64,000 nucleotides of DNA, taken from the NCBI GenBank assembly GCA_029891345.1, contig CM057009.1, forward strand, positions 293,838,466 to 293,902,465. Direction: 5' to 3'. The notes beneath the pieces are model-generated. The model was not told where the DNA came from. It was given only the letters and a program-made list of their open reading frames with translations, and made no database searches. Positions 34,589 through 45,407 of this stretch are shown here, one piece after another (within the stretch, counting starts at the first letter, position 1; each line of letters begins with the position of its first letter). The position numbers were made by a program, and so were the translations under genes. The DNA comes from Dryococelus australis. Taxonomy: Eukaryota; Arthropoda; Insecta; Phasmatodea; Phasmatidae.

Positions 34589-34739
34589 GTAAGTGGCTAA
34601 TTTCGGGTTTTTAAAAATTCTTTTGCGGTAATTTTTTCAAAATTTTTCGTAAAATTGATTTATTTATTTTTTTATTTTGACCGTGTTTCATATTTGAGTA
34701 ACTTTCTTAACTAATTTTAACATTTTCCCTTCAAATCGT

Positions 34740-35140
34740 TTACCGTTTATATGATTTCATCATTAAACTTTTAAACAAAGTGAATGAAATTCGTTAAACT
34801 TTTAAACAAATTGAATGGTGTTTCTTAAAACTGTAAAACATGTCTTTAAAATCGTTATAACTTTTTATCACACTGAATGAAATTCGTTTAACATTTGAAC
34901 AAATTCAATTATGTTTCTTTAAAATTGTAAAACAAGTATTTAGAATTGTTAAACTGTTAACAAATTGAATTAAATTTTTAATAAATTGTTAAGACTTTTG
35001 CCAAATTGAATGCAATTCGTAAAACTTTCTTTAAAATTGTTAAAATTTTAACAACTTGAATGAAATTTTTATTAAATTGCTAAGACTTTTTAACAAATTT
35101 AATGTAATTTTTAATAAATCGTTAAAACTTATTTAGTTAA
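34740..35140 (+). repeat. AT-rich degenerate tandem repeat, about 45/90-bp unit
   Basis: The phrase GAATGAAATTCGTT and variants recur at 34782, 34875, 34968, 35008 and 35058, alternating with TTAACAAATTGAAT and TTTAATAAATTGTTAAGACT phrases. A 90-93 bp higher period is visible, made of roughly 45-bp halves. Confidence 0.75.
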
Positions 35141-35274
35141 TAAGGACTTTAGTAACTTTCACAACAAATCGTTAAAATATGGATGAAAATTACATAAAAT
35201 TTATTCAGAGTGTGATATATTTTTTAGAATTTAAAGTGTAATTTGTTAGTTTTAGTTAATGATAGTTCATATCT

Positions 35275-35310
35275 GTATGTGTGTGTGTGTGTGAAAGAGA
35301 GAGAGAGAGA
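35275..35310 (+). repeat. (TG)n/(GA)n compound microsatellite
   Basis: A run of TG dinucleotides followed by a run of GA dinucleotides, immediately left of the 251-bp tandem unit. Confidence 0.95.
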
Positions 35311-35315
35311 GCAGG

Positions 35316-35860
35316 GGAAAATTGTGTTTTCAATCAATTTTTGACGGTTTGTTGATTTGTATTTAAGAGGACATTTAGCAGAGTTTAGCGTGAGATGCTC
35401 GGTAACCGCCATAGCATTGCACTATGGAAATAAAGCGAGACAATATCTCAGACCGAGGCCCTACCTACGCTGTTAAATACTCGTAAATATATTTAATTAC
35501 CATCTAGAATAAAAATACAAAGTACTCTGAGGAAAATAGACGAATTGCTGCGAGTATGAGTGTAGGAGAAAATTGTGTTTCCAATAAATTTTTGATTGCT
35601 TGTTGACTTGTATTTGAGAGACCTTTTAACAGAGTTTAGAGGGAAATACTCTGTAACCACCATAGTATTGCACTATGGAAATAAGGCGAGACAATATCTC
35701 AGACTGGGGTCCTCTCTACACTGTTAAATACTCGTAAATATATTTCAATACCATCTAGAATAAAAATACGAAGTACTCTGCGGAAAATAGGTGGATGGCT
35801 GTGAGTATGAGTGCAGAGGAAAATTATGTTTTCAATAAATTTTAGATGGTTTTATGTAGT
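35316..35860 (+). repeat. 251-bp tandem repeat, two full copies plus a start of a third
   Basis: GGAAAATTGTGTTTTC-type starts lie at 35316, 35567 and 35818, exactly 251 bp apart. Each full copy contains GCATTGCACTATGGAAATAA or its variant, GCGAGACAATATCTCAGAC, GTTAAATACTCGTAAATATA and ACCATCTAGAATAAAAATAC. Copies differ at perhaps a tenth of positions. The third copy stops after about 40 bp. Confidence 0.95.
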
Positions 35861-35869
35861 ATAAAGAAA

Positions 35870-37170
35870 TGTTTAAGGGAGGGTTGCTGTGTGTGTGAGG
35901 TATGAACTGGAACAGCTAAAACAAGGGAGAACTATTCTGCCCATGCCAAGTGTGAGGGGGAGATGCATAGTTTCAGTTCCCAAACTTATTCAGCATGAGT
36001 TGACTGGAGAAGAACGATTGAAGGATGGATATGTGAGTCATGAGAATTTCTAACGAATAAAATGTTTTTAATATGTATGTGATTGGGTGGATTGGGTATT
36101 TAATTTTTTTAGATTGTAAATATTTTTTAAAGAAATATTTTATAAATTAAGAGTGTTTGTTTAGTTGGTATGATTAATATCCCATGTGTTGCTTCCTTGC
36201 TAAAACATTTAGAAAAAATTAAGTATAAAATTTATAAAAATCTTTAATTGACAGTGTAAAGCATTTTTACACTGCACCCTAGAACATATTTTTGACGGTG
36301 TCGAGTAAATAATCATTTTTTACGATGTACACAAATTTTCACTTTTACAGTGTAAATGGTTTTGATGGTGTACACTAGTTTTAACAGTTTTGAGTAACTC
36401 ACAGTAGTTTACAAAAAGAGTATTTTAAAAATGTAAATTTTTAATACTGGGTTTAAAATTTCAGTGTTATATTGTAAATGCAGCCCGTTTGCTTTAAAAC
36501 TTCTGAAAGAAAGACGAGGCGATACAGGTTGCAGGCTGTGGTGAATTGTATAGTGACTAGAGCATTGGGGAAGGAAATTCGCACTGCAGAGAAATTGACA
36601 GAGTGGCGTGGCCAGAGGGGAAGTTCTCCTGCTGGAGCGGCTATAGGTTCCGCGCGACAGCGGAGGTGAAGGGGATGTTGTCGGATGGTCGGGGATTGTG
36701 TCTGCTTTGTGGTGCATGGAGCGGGCAGCGACAGTTTAATGAACCAATTTCTCACCCGCGGCGCAAAATTCCGGCCCGCCCATGCGAAGTTCGTTCGTGC
36801 TCCAATTACGCACGATTCACCCTCATCGGATATTGAGACCTCGCTTTTCGCTCGCTCTCCAAACACACTCAGTTCTCAGCTATACACTACCTGGTCTTGT
36901 ACACAAGGTTTTAGAATGATTCGTAACCTGTGTCTTTTGTAAAAAGACGTCGCTATAGTCTAGTGATTTAAAAAAAAAATAGAACTCCCTCAAAAATAAT
37001 ATTTTGTCTTTTATAATAAATAATGTTACTATTAATTACAACTATGACACGATGAGGGAATAAAGTGTTGTTACTTTTCCATATTTTTTAGAACGACGAG
37101 ACACTTCAGTGTAATTTTTGTGGTGTACTAACTATTTTAGAGGGGAGGGAAACTAAAGAAACTTTTACTT
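35870..37170. other. Non-coding stretch before polymerase remnant
   Basis: AT-rich to 36450. 36450-36900 is a GC-richer island with open frames on both strands (a minus-strand frame of 137 codons from 36866 to 36453 and a plus-strand frame at 36478-36669) that I do not recognise. They overlap each other and probably reflect the composition. The island may be the promoter or a neighbouring gene of the Polinton-type element downstream. Confidence 0.35.
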
Positions 37171-37177
37171 AGGTAAA

Positions 37178-37662
37178 ATGTGTGAGTGTAATCGATCCAG
37201 TATTGACATCTTGCTGGAAGATCTTTACATAAGTGATTCAGATTCTGAATCGTAAACAATTCAGATTCTGAATCGTAAACACAGTCTACAGCAAGCTGTC
37301 GAGACAGTGTCCCTTTGGCTAAGCAGACACGAGTTAATCTATTAGAAGACGATCTCTACTTAAGCGATTCGAGCAGAGATTCATTTATGGAGGGATTATC
37401 AAAACCAAAAGGTCAAAACGTATCCGCTTCCCCCAAAAATTATAATGTTGATCTTTTGAATGATGATTTATTGTTATCAGACTCTGAAGATTCTTCTTCT
37501 GAAGAGTGCTCAGTCCGTTTCACAACCAACTTTTGGTCGATTAAAGATATTTCATCAAGGGAGCCGGAAAAGAATTCGTTTTCTGACTCGCCAGCCTCAG
37601 TGGAGCCTTTGCCAGACCTGACAGAAACAAACTCATGGCTACAGCATTCACAGGAAGACTAA
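37178..37662 (+). pseudogene. N-terminal acidic region of Polinton-type polymerase remnant
   Basis: An ATG at 37178 opens a 25-codon frame ending at a stop at 37253 (SIDILLEDLYISDSDSES). The next frame, running through 37315-37662, holds VNLLEDDLYLSDSSRDSF and YNVDLLNDDLLLSDSEDSSS. The two are offset by a 23-bp tandem duplication at 37238-37283 that accounts for the frame change. The region is acidic, Ser-rich and probably disordered, and precedes the polymerase N-terminal domain on the same strand. The three-fold repeated motif is described in the findings. Confidence 0.55.
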
Positions 37663-37929
37663 ATGACATGTGGATACCTAATGATAGGCTTGACAGTGAC
37701 ACGGACATTTCTAGTTTTTTCCATAGGTGTAAGGTCCCTTTATTAAACTTAATAATGGCATCACCATGACCGGTTAGACCTTCAGTTACTGTAGCGGGTA
37801 AATAATTTAAATCCCTCACGGCAGAAGAAGGCTCTACGGAAACTTTTAATTTTCAAAGGAAAGCACTCCCTGTCCTACATTCGTCCGATGTAAGTTTAAT
37901 CTATGATGATCATGATATCGTTCCTTATC

Positions 37930-38386
37930 TCACAAACATACTTGAGGAGTTTAGTTTGCGTGGATCTGGCTGGAGTCTGCAAATATTGACATACATGGAT
38001 GTGCATGCCAGCCAATATCGGCTGTTCACCATCTGTGCTGCGCACACTAAACTACCAAAGTTTCTGCAAATAGGAAAGCTTATGTCGATGTAAACTGCCC
38101 GGAGGGAATGTGTTTCCACTATGCCGTATTAGCATCTTTGTATCCTGCCACACGAAATGTTTGCAGAATTGCTTCATATCCAAATTCTCACGAGGTTTTG
38201 AATACTGAAGATCTGTCGACACCTGTTGACATATAAGGTATTCATAAGTTTCAGGAGAAGAATTGTATTTCTATCAATGTCTACTGTGTGGTGGACAAAG
38301 ATATTAATATAATTGACGAAAATTGCGAAAAGGATGGGGTTTTAGTGCCCATGTGTATTTCCCCTGTACGCCATGACAAACATTAA
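37930..38386 (+). pseudogene. Polinton DNA polymerase B remnant, N-terminal domain
   Basis: In one frame 37935-38000 reads LEEFSLRGSGWSLQILTYMD. In another, 38066-38386 is open for about 105 codons with only one stop (KAYVDVNCPEGMCFHYAVLA, then CRIASYPNSHE, LSTPVDI, KFQEKNCISINVYCV). The Gly-Ser-Gly-Trp block, then a Cys-Phe-x-Tyr/Trp-Ala block, an Arg-x-x-x-Tyr and a Lys-Phe-x-x-x-Asn block is the usual leader of Polinton-type polymerases before their exonuclease domain. Confidence 0.7.
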
Positions 38387-38391
38387 ATATT

Positions 38392-39413
38392 ATGGCGATT
38401 CGTGCAAGTGGAAATTCTGCTCATTTGCATTTTGTAAGTATTATAAATTTGTCAAAGCTGGTTGGTAGTCAGTTGAGTAAGAAACATAACAGGAAATTTG
38501 TTTGCGAATGTTGTATTCAGAACTTCCAAACTGACGAGAAACTCGCAAGTCATACTATTCTTTGCCAGCAACAAAAATCTGTTCGCAGTACTTTCCCTGC
38601 TGAGAACGACAAATACTTGGAATTTAAAGATTACAGCAAACAGCAGAGATTGGGTTTCGTCGCCTAGTGTGATGTTGAATGTTGCCTGAAACCCATGTCC
38701 ACTTGCTTGCCTAATAATGAAACTAGTAATACAACTACCATCAACCAACATATTCCATACGCTTGTAGCATTTTTTGGTCTGCTCATACAATCCAAGTTA
38801 AGGAAATATTTTGAGTTTGTGGGTGTTGATTGTATGTACCAATTAGTTGATAAATAAGTTGAACTTACAAAGTGGGATGCAGGAATTTACAGCATGATTG
38901 TTATGATGAAGCCAAAAACCCCTATTGAGGAAGACAAGTTAGCGACTCAAAAAAGTTGTCACATTTGTAAAGAAACATTCAGCACATATGATGTTGTGGT
39001 CGATCATGACCATCTGATGAGCGAAATCAGAGATTGTGCACATAATAAGTGCATCTTAAATTTCAGACTGCGCAATATACGACTTGTCGCTGTTTTTCAT
39101 AACCTGCAGAATTATGATGCTCACTTTCACATAAAGCCAATGGCTGAACGTCACGTACCAGAACACGATGGAACCGTGGTAATCGGAAATCCAGGTTAAA
39201 TTCAAGTGATTGGAATGACCCTTGAAAAATACAAATTTATTACAAAACAAATTCCCATTGGGATTGATTTCAATGGAAAGGCAATATTTCAAGTTAAGAT
39301 TTATTGATTCATTCCAATTCATAAGCACCTCTCTGGAAACTTTTGCAGGTAATTTGCTACCAACACAATTGAGTATCACCCGCTCGATGTTTCCAGACAA
39401 CACCCAATTCTAA
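38392..39413 (+). pseudogene. Polinton DNA polymerase B remnant, zinc-finger and exonuclease region
   Basis: 38392-38667 encodes FVCECCIQNFQTDEKLASHT followed by ILC, a Cys-Cys/His-Cys zinc-finger block. In the family this stands just before exonuclease motif I; that motif is readable as CDVECC across a stop at 38665. 38894-39199 holds CHICKETF, VVDHDHLMSEIRDCAHNKCI and VFHNLQNYDAHF, an inserted His-Asp-His/Cys zinc-binding block then the exonuclease II Asn-Leu-x-x-Tyr-Asp. 39222-39413 gives YFKLRFIDSFQFISTSLETF. Several frame changes and stops. Confidence 0.8.
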
Positions 39414-40630
39414 TTGGTAAAACAGAAGGGAGTTTTTCCTTATGACTTTGTTAAGTCGCCATACAGTCTGATGTGCAAGTCACTCCCACCAAAGTATGCA
39501 TTTCATAATGTGATGAGAGACGAAGGCATTGGCGATGAGGACTACGCTTATGCCCAAGCCACATGGGATGCATTCAACTGCATAAAATTGCTGCAGTGTG
39601 GCATTCATTACTTATGTGTGGACACTTGTTTGCTGCCTGATGTTTTTGAGAATTCCGGGAGTGTATGTTTGGCTCAATATGGTTTTGACCCCGCTATGTA
39701 CATCACAGCTCTGTCTCATTGGACGCTTTATTGCCAATGACACGTGCACAGCTAGAGATTTTGACTGACCCAGACGTGTACCTTTTATAGAATGTGGGGT
39801 TAGGGGCAGCATTACCCAGGTTTCAAAAATAAGTGCGAAGGGCAACAATGTTTACATGGGTGAGGACTACGCCCACAGTGTGGCATCGAAAATAATATGC
39901 TATTTCGACGACAATGGGCTGTACAGTCATACAATGCGATCCAAGCTTCCGATTGGCAATTTTGAGTGGGTTGAGGCTGACGTGTTTTCAACATGGTATC
40001 TTTCAAACATGGTGAATGATGTTGACACTCGTTTTTTGCAGAAGTTGATCTGACTTTTCCAGAGGAGTGTCATCATACACTATCTGATCTGCCTTTGGCC
40101 CCAGAAAATGGCATACCCCCGAACGGCTCACATGAGAAACTTCTTTTAACACTTGTACCGTACAAGAAATATATTATATATGGAGAAACAATGAGGCAGT
40201 ACTTGATGTATGTGGCCAAAATTGACTCTGTTAATCACTTTTGCACTTTGAGCAGAAGGCTTAGATGGCTCTGTACATCGAGTTTAACTTTGAGAAACGT
40301 GCCCATGCTGCGAACGCATTCGAAAAATCGTTTTTAAAGTTAATGAATAATTCCATTTATGGAAAAATCTTGCAGAATGTCTGCCGGGAAAGGGCCATCA
40401 GAGTCGTTTCGAGGTATGACAAAATCTACAGGGCTGCAGAGCTGATAGGATGTCCTACATTCCAGGCAAGATATAATATCGATGAAAACTTGGTCTTTAT
40501 CGATATATCAAAGTGTTCTGTTGCGTTCAACAAACCTTTGTACACTGGTGTTGCTATTATATATCTTTCAGTAATTCATACATGTGTATTTACCTCGTTG
40601 GGATTTGAATCAAAGAATATGTTAGTCTAG
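39414..40630 (+). pseudogene. Polinton DNA polymerase B remnant, exonuclease III and palm region
   Basis: 39414-39740: GVFPYDFVKSP, then YLCVDTCLLPDVFENSG (exonuclease III block) and YGFDPAMYITA. 39856-40053: CYFDDNGLYSHTMRSKLP (palm motif A region) and GNFEWVEAD. 40095-40337: YKKYIIYGETMRQYLM. 40265-40630: FNFEKRAHAANAFEKSFLKL, MNNSIYGK (motif B, intact) and FNKPLYTGVAII near 40540. Sequence similarity stops there, just before the expected motif C. An intact enzyme would replicate the element from a terminal protein. At least six frame breaks across the gene make it a pseudogene. Confidence 0.85.
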
Positions 40631-40639
40631 CAGTAGTTA

Positions 40640-42640
40640 GCTTTGTTTAGTTTGTGGTAGTGAATAAAATAGTATGTATATTTCAACTTTGTCGGTTTTC
40701 AAAGAAGTTAAATATGGTTACATTTATACAACAGTTTAACTTCTTCTGAGATAAAACAATATTTAATTGTGTAAGTACTTGTTATGCAGTTAAGAACTAA
40801 GTATCCTAGAAAAGTCAAACCAACCGTTAAAAAGAGGAAACCTTAACGAACATTCATTGATTAGGGAATGTTTTTTTAAGTAAACAACCCCTGTTTGGTA
40901 AATGTAGTATGTCTCTCTGATGATATGAAATCGAATACTGAGCTTATTCGATGATCCTAATGTCAGATGAAAAAATCAGTGTTTTTAATATAAATCTTTT
41001 AGTAATATCCGATGGTGAGTATAGAACGAATGTTTGGAAGTAGTAGTACTAACCTCTGATCTTATAGAATGTGATGGAGATGTTATGTGATTTACTAACA
41101 ACATTAATTTTTAAATATGTAATAAAATATATTGAAAGGTATTGTTAACTTGTTTATATTGATTGGTTGCTATGTTTTGGAAAATAAGTCAGGTGTATGT
41201 TGTTAGTATTATATGATGAAATGGTCTCAAAATCTGATCGTGTCTGTTGTATGATTTGTTCATTTGAGTTGTATGATATATTGATAGTTGTCAAGTATTT
41301 GTTTTTGCTTATAAAGTTTAATGCTAGGGTTTTTACAACAGGCTGGTATGGTATGTGCGAAAGTGTTGTGTGATCGTGTGTGCGTGAGAGAGTGTGTGTT
41401 TACATGTATATGTGAGTGTGTGTGTATGCATGTGAATGTGTGTATGTATGAGTGCTTGGGTGTGTCAGTTTACTATATTGTGTTATAACAACATCAAGTC
41501 AAAAAGCATCAACAATCAAATTATTAAAATGTTAGAAAAAGCTTACTTTTCAAAAAATATAAACTCCAAGAAACCATTAAACACTAAGAAAATGTTAAGG
41601 TTCACAAGAATATAGAAAATATTACAACTATAAATGTATAACTAGTTAAACTGTAGAAAGGGATAAAGTGTAGAAGATGTTCAAGGATAGAAAATCTCAG
41701 AGTTCGATGGAAAGACAATTAAGCAAAATTTGAAATACTCTATTCGTGTATCGATCTCTGTAGCATTCCACTCACTGGTCGTCAAAGCTCCTGCCTGTCA
41801 GCTCTCCAAGCCTCAATGCTCGGCAACACAAGTCCTGAGATCTCCGGTAAACTTGGCTGCGAAGTGCCGGCTGATGGGTCAAGACAACAGTTGTTTTCCA
41901 ACTAATGGGATGTCAACATATGTGGTTGTGCGACATCTCACTTTATCTCCTACAGTTTATATGTGTGATTGCATAATTCAATGCAATTCCTGTTTTTATT
42001 GAAAAGAACACACATCCTTACTTGGGAACTTTCAATCGATATGTGATTATGCGCCTGCGTTTCTTGGAAATTCCCAAAACAAAAAAGACCAAATTCAAAA
42101 AATTTCAATAATGCATTGTCTTGGAATCGAACCTGGTAGTCTCAAAAATTTCCAAAATTACATTGACCTGGTTAGTATTCGAACCTAGTAATTATAGTTG
42201 TAGTGGATGCTAATTACATGGCTGTACATGTGCGTACATTGTAAGTATGGTTATGCGAGTATGGACTTGCATGGTTATGCCATTACACAATGATGTCATT
42301 ATATGATTACATAATACAGCTGAATTACCCTCCACATCAATGAGTCGCAACCAACGAATGCAGCAGTCATTGAGAATTATCGAGCAAGGAACTTTGACAG
42401 GTAACATGTCAGTAATTGAGCCGACACCTTGGGAACAGTAGCTATAAGTATGTGTAATTCCTTCTTCCCTATTTCATTTGCATCATTCAATCTTATCCAG
42501 AAATTTTTTATAAATATTAAGTGACTTGCTCGGAAATCGAACCCAGTAGTCCAAAAATAGCATTACATTAATTAACTTTACCAGGAATCTAATGCAAAAA
42601 TAAATTATTGTTAAATTTCAAAAAATAATAATATTTAGTG
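40640..42640. other. Non-coding stretch
   Basis: AT-rich. A TG-rich microsatellite-like block lies at 41365-41465. 41740-41900 has a GC-richer island with phrases such as CACTGGTCGTCAAAGCTCCT resembling an interspersed repeat. Near 42125 and 42535 the phrases AATCGAACCTGGTAGTC and AATCGAACCCAGTAGTC look like minus-strand tRNA-like B-boxes in a duplicated context. No coding sequence. Confidence 0.4.
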
Positions 42641-43180
42641 CTCTGACAGAGATACGATGACTACAGCTTCAATGGTTCTGAAATTATGACTAACTATGGT
42701 TACAAAAGGTCAATTGGCCTTACCACCATGATTGTCATCGGGAACGATGTGTATGTTATGAATTTGATGACTATAGGTTCAATGGTCATAATCATTGAGT
42801 AACAATGATTATGAAAGGGTTAAGGCATAATTTACCCTTTTCTCTCATCTACATCGGGAACAATGGCTATGCTATGAATTGATGACTATAGCTTCAATAG
42901 CTCGGAGATTATGACTAACTATGCTTATAAAAGGGCTTAATGCATAATTGATACTATCACTTTCATCTACATCGGATACAATGCCTATGTTATGAATTTG
43001 ATGACTATCGCTTCAATGATTCTGAAATATAGAACAACTATGCTTATAAAAGTACTTAAGACAACATTTACCCTATCGCTTGCATCGAAAAAAGGAACAA
43101 TGTATATATTATGCATTTGATGCATATAGCTTCTATGGTTCGGAAATTATGACTAACTATGGTTATAAAAGAGTGTGACG
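42640..43180 (+). repeat. 115-bp tandem array, five degenerate units
   Basis: GATGACTA-type starts at 42656, 42766, 42881, 43000 and 43119 are spaced 110, 115, 119 and 119 bp apart. Each unit contains AGCTTCAATGGTTC-like, ATTATGACTAACTATG, TTATAAAAGGGCTTAA, CATCTACATCGG and AACAATG.CTATGTTATG words. The fifth unit stops after TTATAAAAGAG. Confidence 0.9.
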
Positions 43181-45244
43181 GCGTCCCAATACCACTCCAT
43201 TTCAACACATGGCAATGGACTACAGTGTTTGTTCCCCGGGAAAATATCCACCTAATTTTTGTCTCATCTTTATGGCAATATTGCAATTTAGCATATAATT
43301 GTTGTCAGCTTCCCTTTTTCTTCGATGTCTGGAAGTTTTGAGTGGCTACAACAAAGCGTGATTCGTCATGCAAAATGTCATCCTGGCCTGGTGCAGTCGA
43401 ATACCCTAGTTTTTCGTCAGCACGCACGGTGCACTTGATGGTCTACTCGTCTCTGCTGTGGTAGTTGATTTCACTGCTACCTGTGATTGATGGCGGCACC
43501 AACTTCAGGGGTATGGCTAGTTGATCCAGCTGGGCGCTGGTGTGTCTTTTCCACCTGTCGCGCATTCACACAGGAACCAACTTTGGGAAAAACATGCCTG
43601 CCCACGAAGTTACTTCCTACAAGCTTGTCTGGTCGCCGGAAGTGTGTCGATGTGGTGGTGATGTGGATCGCCATTTATGGGCATAATTGCTATGATTCGT
43701 CGCCAAATCAAGATCCTCTTATAAGGCCCAAATGAACAGTTGTTCTCATAAGGCCATGTGTTTTGCTATTGGCCGAGTCTCAATTTTTTTTTATTTGGCC
43801 CTGATTGGCCATAATTTTTGTGTTGCCCCTCTAAGGGGAATTGAAATTAAATGAGTATAAAAATGTGTGTGTGGACTCAGTCGTGGTAGATTATCGCCCC
43901 GAAGGAGCTCCACCTGCACCAAGATAAGTAGCAAAATTGAAATATGACTTTGTAAAATTAAAATTTAAACTTATGCCTTTATGGCTGGGTTAGGTCAGGC
44001 ACACTTGGTGCCCTAATAATAAGAAGGCGCTATGATGGCGAAATTTGCTACTATCATTAGAATACTTTTAATTCGGCATTTTGACAAAGTGTTACATATA
44101 ATTTATCATCAAAGTTGCCTGCCAAAAATTTTAAATTTGTCTTTTTATAAGAAATTTTAATGTCTTTCCTGGAAAACAATGAAACGATTAAACTTTTATG
44201 GCCTGTGGGTTAATTTGAAACTGATGTGGAGTTTCTTAGATTTTGGCCTTTGTTTTCAGAAGTTCAAATAAAAATTCGAACTTAGTAAAATGAAAATGAA
44301 TTCTAGTTCTCCAAAACTTTTGCCGCTGTTCGGCCACATAGCCAGTACTTTTAATTAATTATATCAAGTATTCATTGAATAAAGATTCAATTAAAAATGT
44401 TAAATGTTAAAATTAACATTTTCAATAGATACCTTGTTGTTGCTCTCTGTTGGCTATGTTAAGCCATAAAATTAGTCAAACAAATTCATTAAATTATTTT
44501 TAAGTCAAGCCATAACCTGTGAGTTTGGTTAAACAATCGATATTGTTTTGTCATGTACTATTCCCTTGTTGGAAAATTAACTTTGCAGATGAAAATAGTT
44601 AAAACTGTTATTGATGTTATGAATGGCAATGTATTTTAAATGCCAATATTCTCAATATAATTTGTGGAATAATGAAGAACCTTTGTGTTCTGGTAAAAAT
44701 CAAGTAAATTAAAAAAAAAAAAAAATTATTATTGCATATAATTAAAATATTTCTATGTGGGCCAAAAATAATGTTTATTTAGCCTGGCCATTAATTATAA
44801 CTATTGCAACCTACCTATTTTTGCATTCATCTTTGTATAATAATTTTATAAATTAATGATATTTCATATTGGCTGAAATATTATTGGTAAATGTAAAAGG
44901 CATGATAAGTGCAAACTTAAATAATTTTGTATCCAGGGTTTTCTTTAATGAAAAACTTTGAATTGGCACAATGAAAAACCAAATCTAGTCAATTTTTTAA
45001 ATGAATAGCTGTATGCTATTTTCTGGAATAGTTGAAAGTTCTAGAGTTAAATGTAATGATAAAAACTATATGAAAAAGTAATGAAAGTTTTGAATGAACG
45101 AAAAGTTAAAATCATATTTCATGTGTTCTTTGTTCATGTCATATGTTCTCACTATATTATGCATTTTTGTGCCCTGTTCAATGAGGTTTTCTTCTAAACC
45201 TGTTCTGGAAGTCCAAATTTGCTGTATCTTTGAGTTCAAGGGCG
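43181..45244 (+). other. About 2.06 kb of unrelated DNA splitting the 115-bp array
   Basis: The array breaks at TTATAAAAGAG and resumes with GGGCTTAATGCATAATTGAC at about 45250, the very next part of the unit, so the intervening DNA behaves like an insertion. It begins TGTGACGGCGTCCC. It contains a GC-richer first 700 bp with a GAGTATAAAAATG TATA element at 43856 followed 20 bp later by CTCAGTCG, and then AT-rich DNA with an A-run near 44710. No terminal repeats or transposase frame are visible. It could be a solo LTR or other non-autonomous insert. Confidence 0.5.
43853..43884 (+). promoter_or_regulatory. TATA plus initiator-like sequence
   Basis: TATAAAAATG at 43856 is followed by a TCAGT initiator-like pentamer at about 43877-43881. 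The spacing of about 23 bp is a little short for a standard TATA-Inr pair. It lies inside the 2-kb insert. Confidence 0.3.
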
Positions 45245-45400
45245 TAGCAAGGGCTTAATGCATAATTGACCTTACTACCACGAGTGACGGTAGGAACTAT
45301 GTGTGTGTTATGAATTTGATGACTATAGCTTCAATGGTTAGGAAATTATGAGTAACAATTCTTATAGAAGGCTTAAGACATAATTGACCATAGTAGTCAA
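45245..45400 (+). repeat. Detached sixth unit of the 115-bp array
   Basis: Contains GGGCTTAATGCATAATTGAC, GTTATGAATTTGATGACTAT, AGCTTCAATGGTTAGGAAAT and GGCTTAAGACATAATTGACC, the same words in the same order as 42640-43180. Confidence 0.85.
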
Positions 45401-45407
45401 CTCTAGA

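Larger units (their letters stand above)
37178..40630 (+). mobile_element. Partial Polinton/Maverick element (polymerase gene only)
   Basis: Only the pPolB-type polymerase is recognised. No integrase, packaging ATPase, protease or capsid gene was found within 5 kb on either side, and no terminal inverted repeat. The composition is clearly less AT-rich than that of the 21-29 kb element and the residues less worn, so it is a different, younger copy or lineage. Confidence 0.7.

Noticed and set aside
36453-36866. Minus-strand 137-codon frame in the GC-richer island
   Set aside because: It overlaps equally open plus-strand frames and has no recognisable motif or splice context; the openness fits the base composition.
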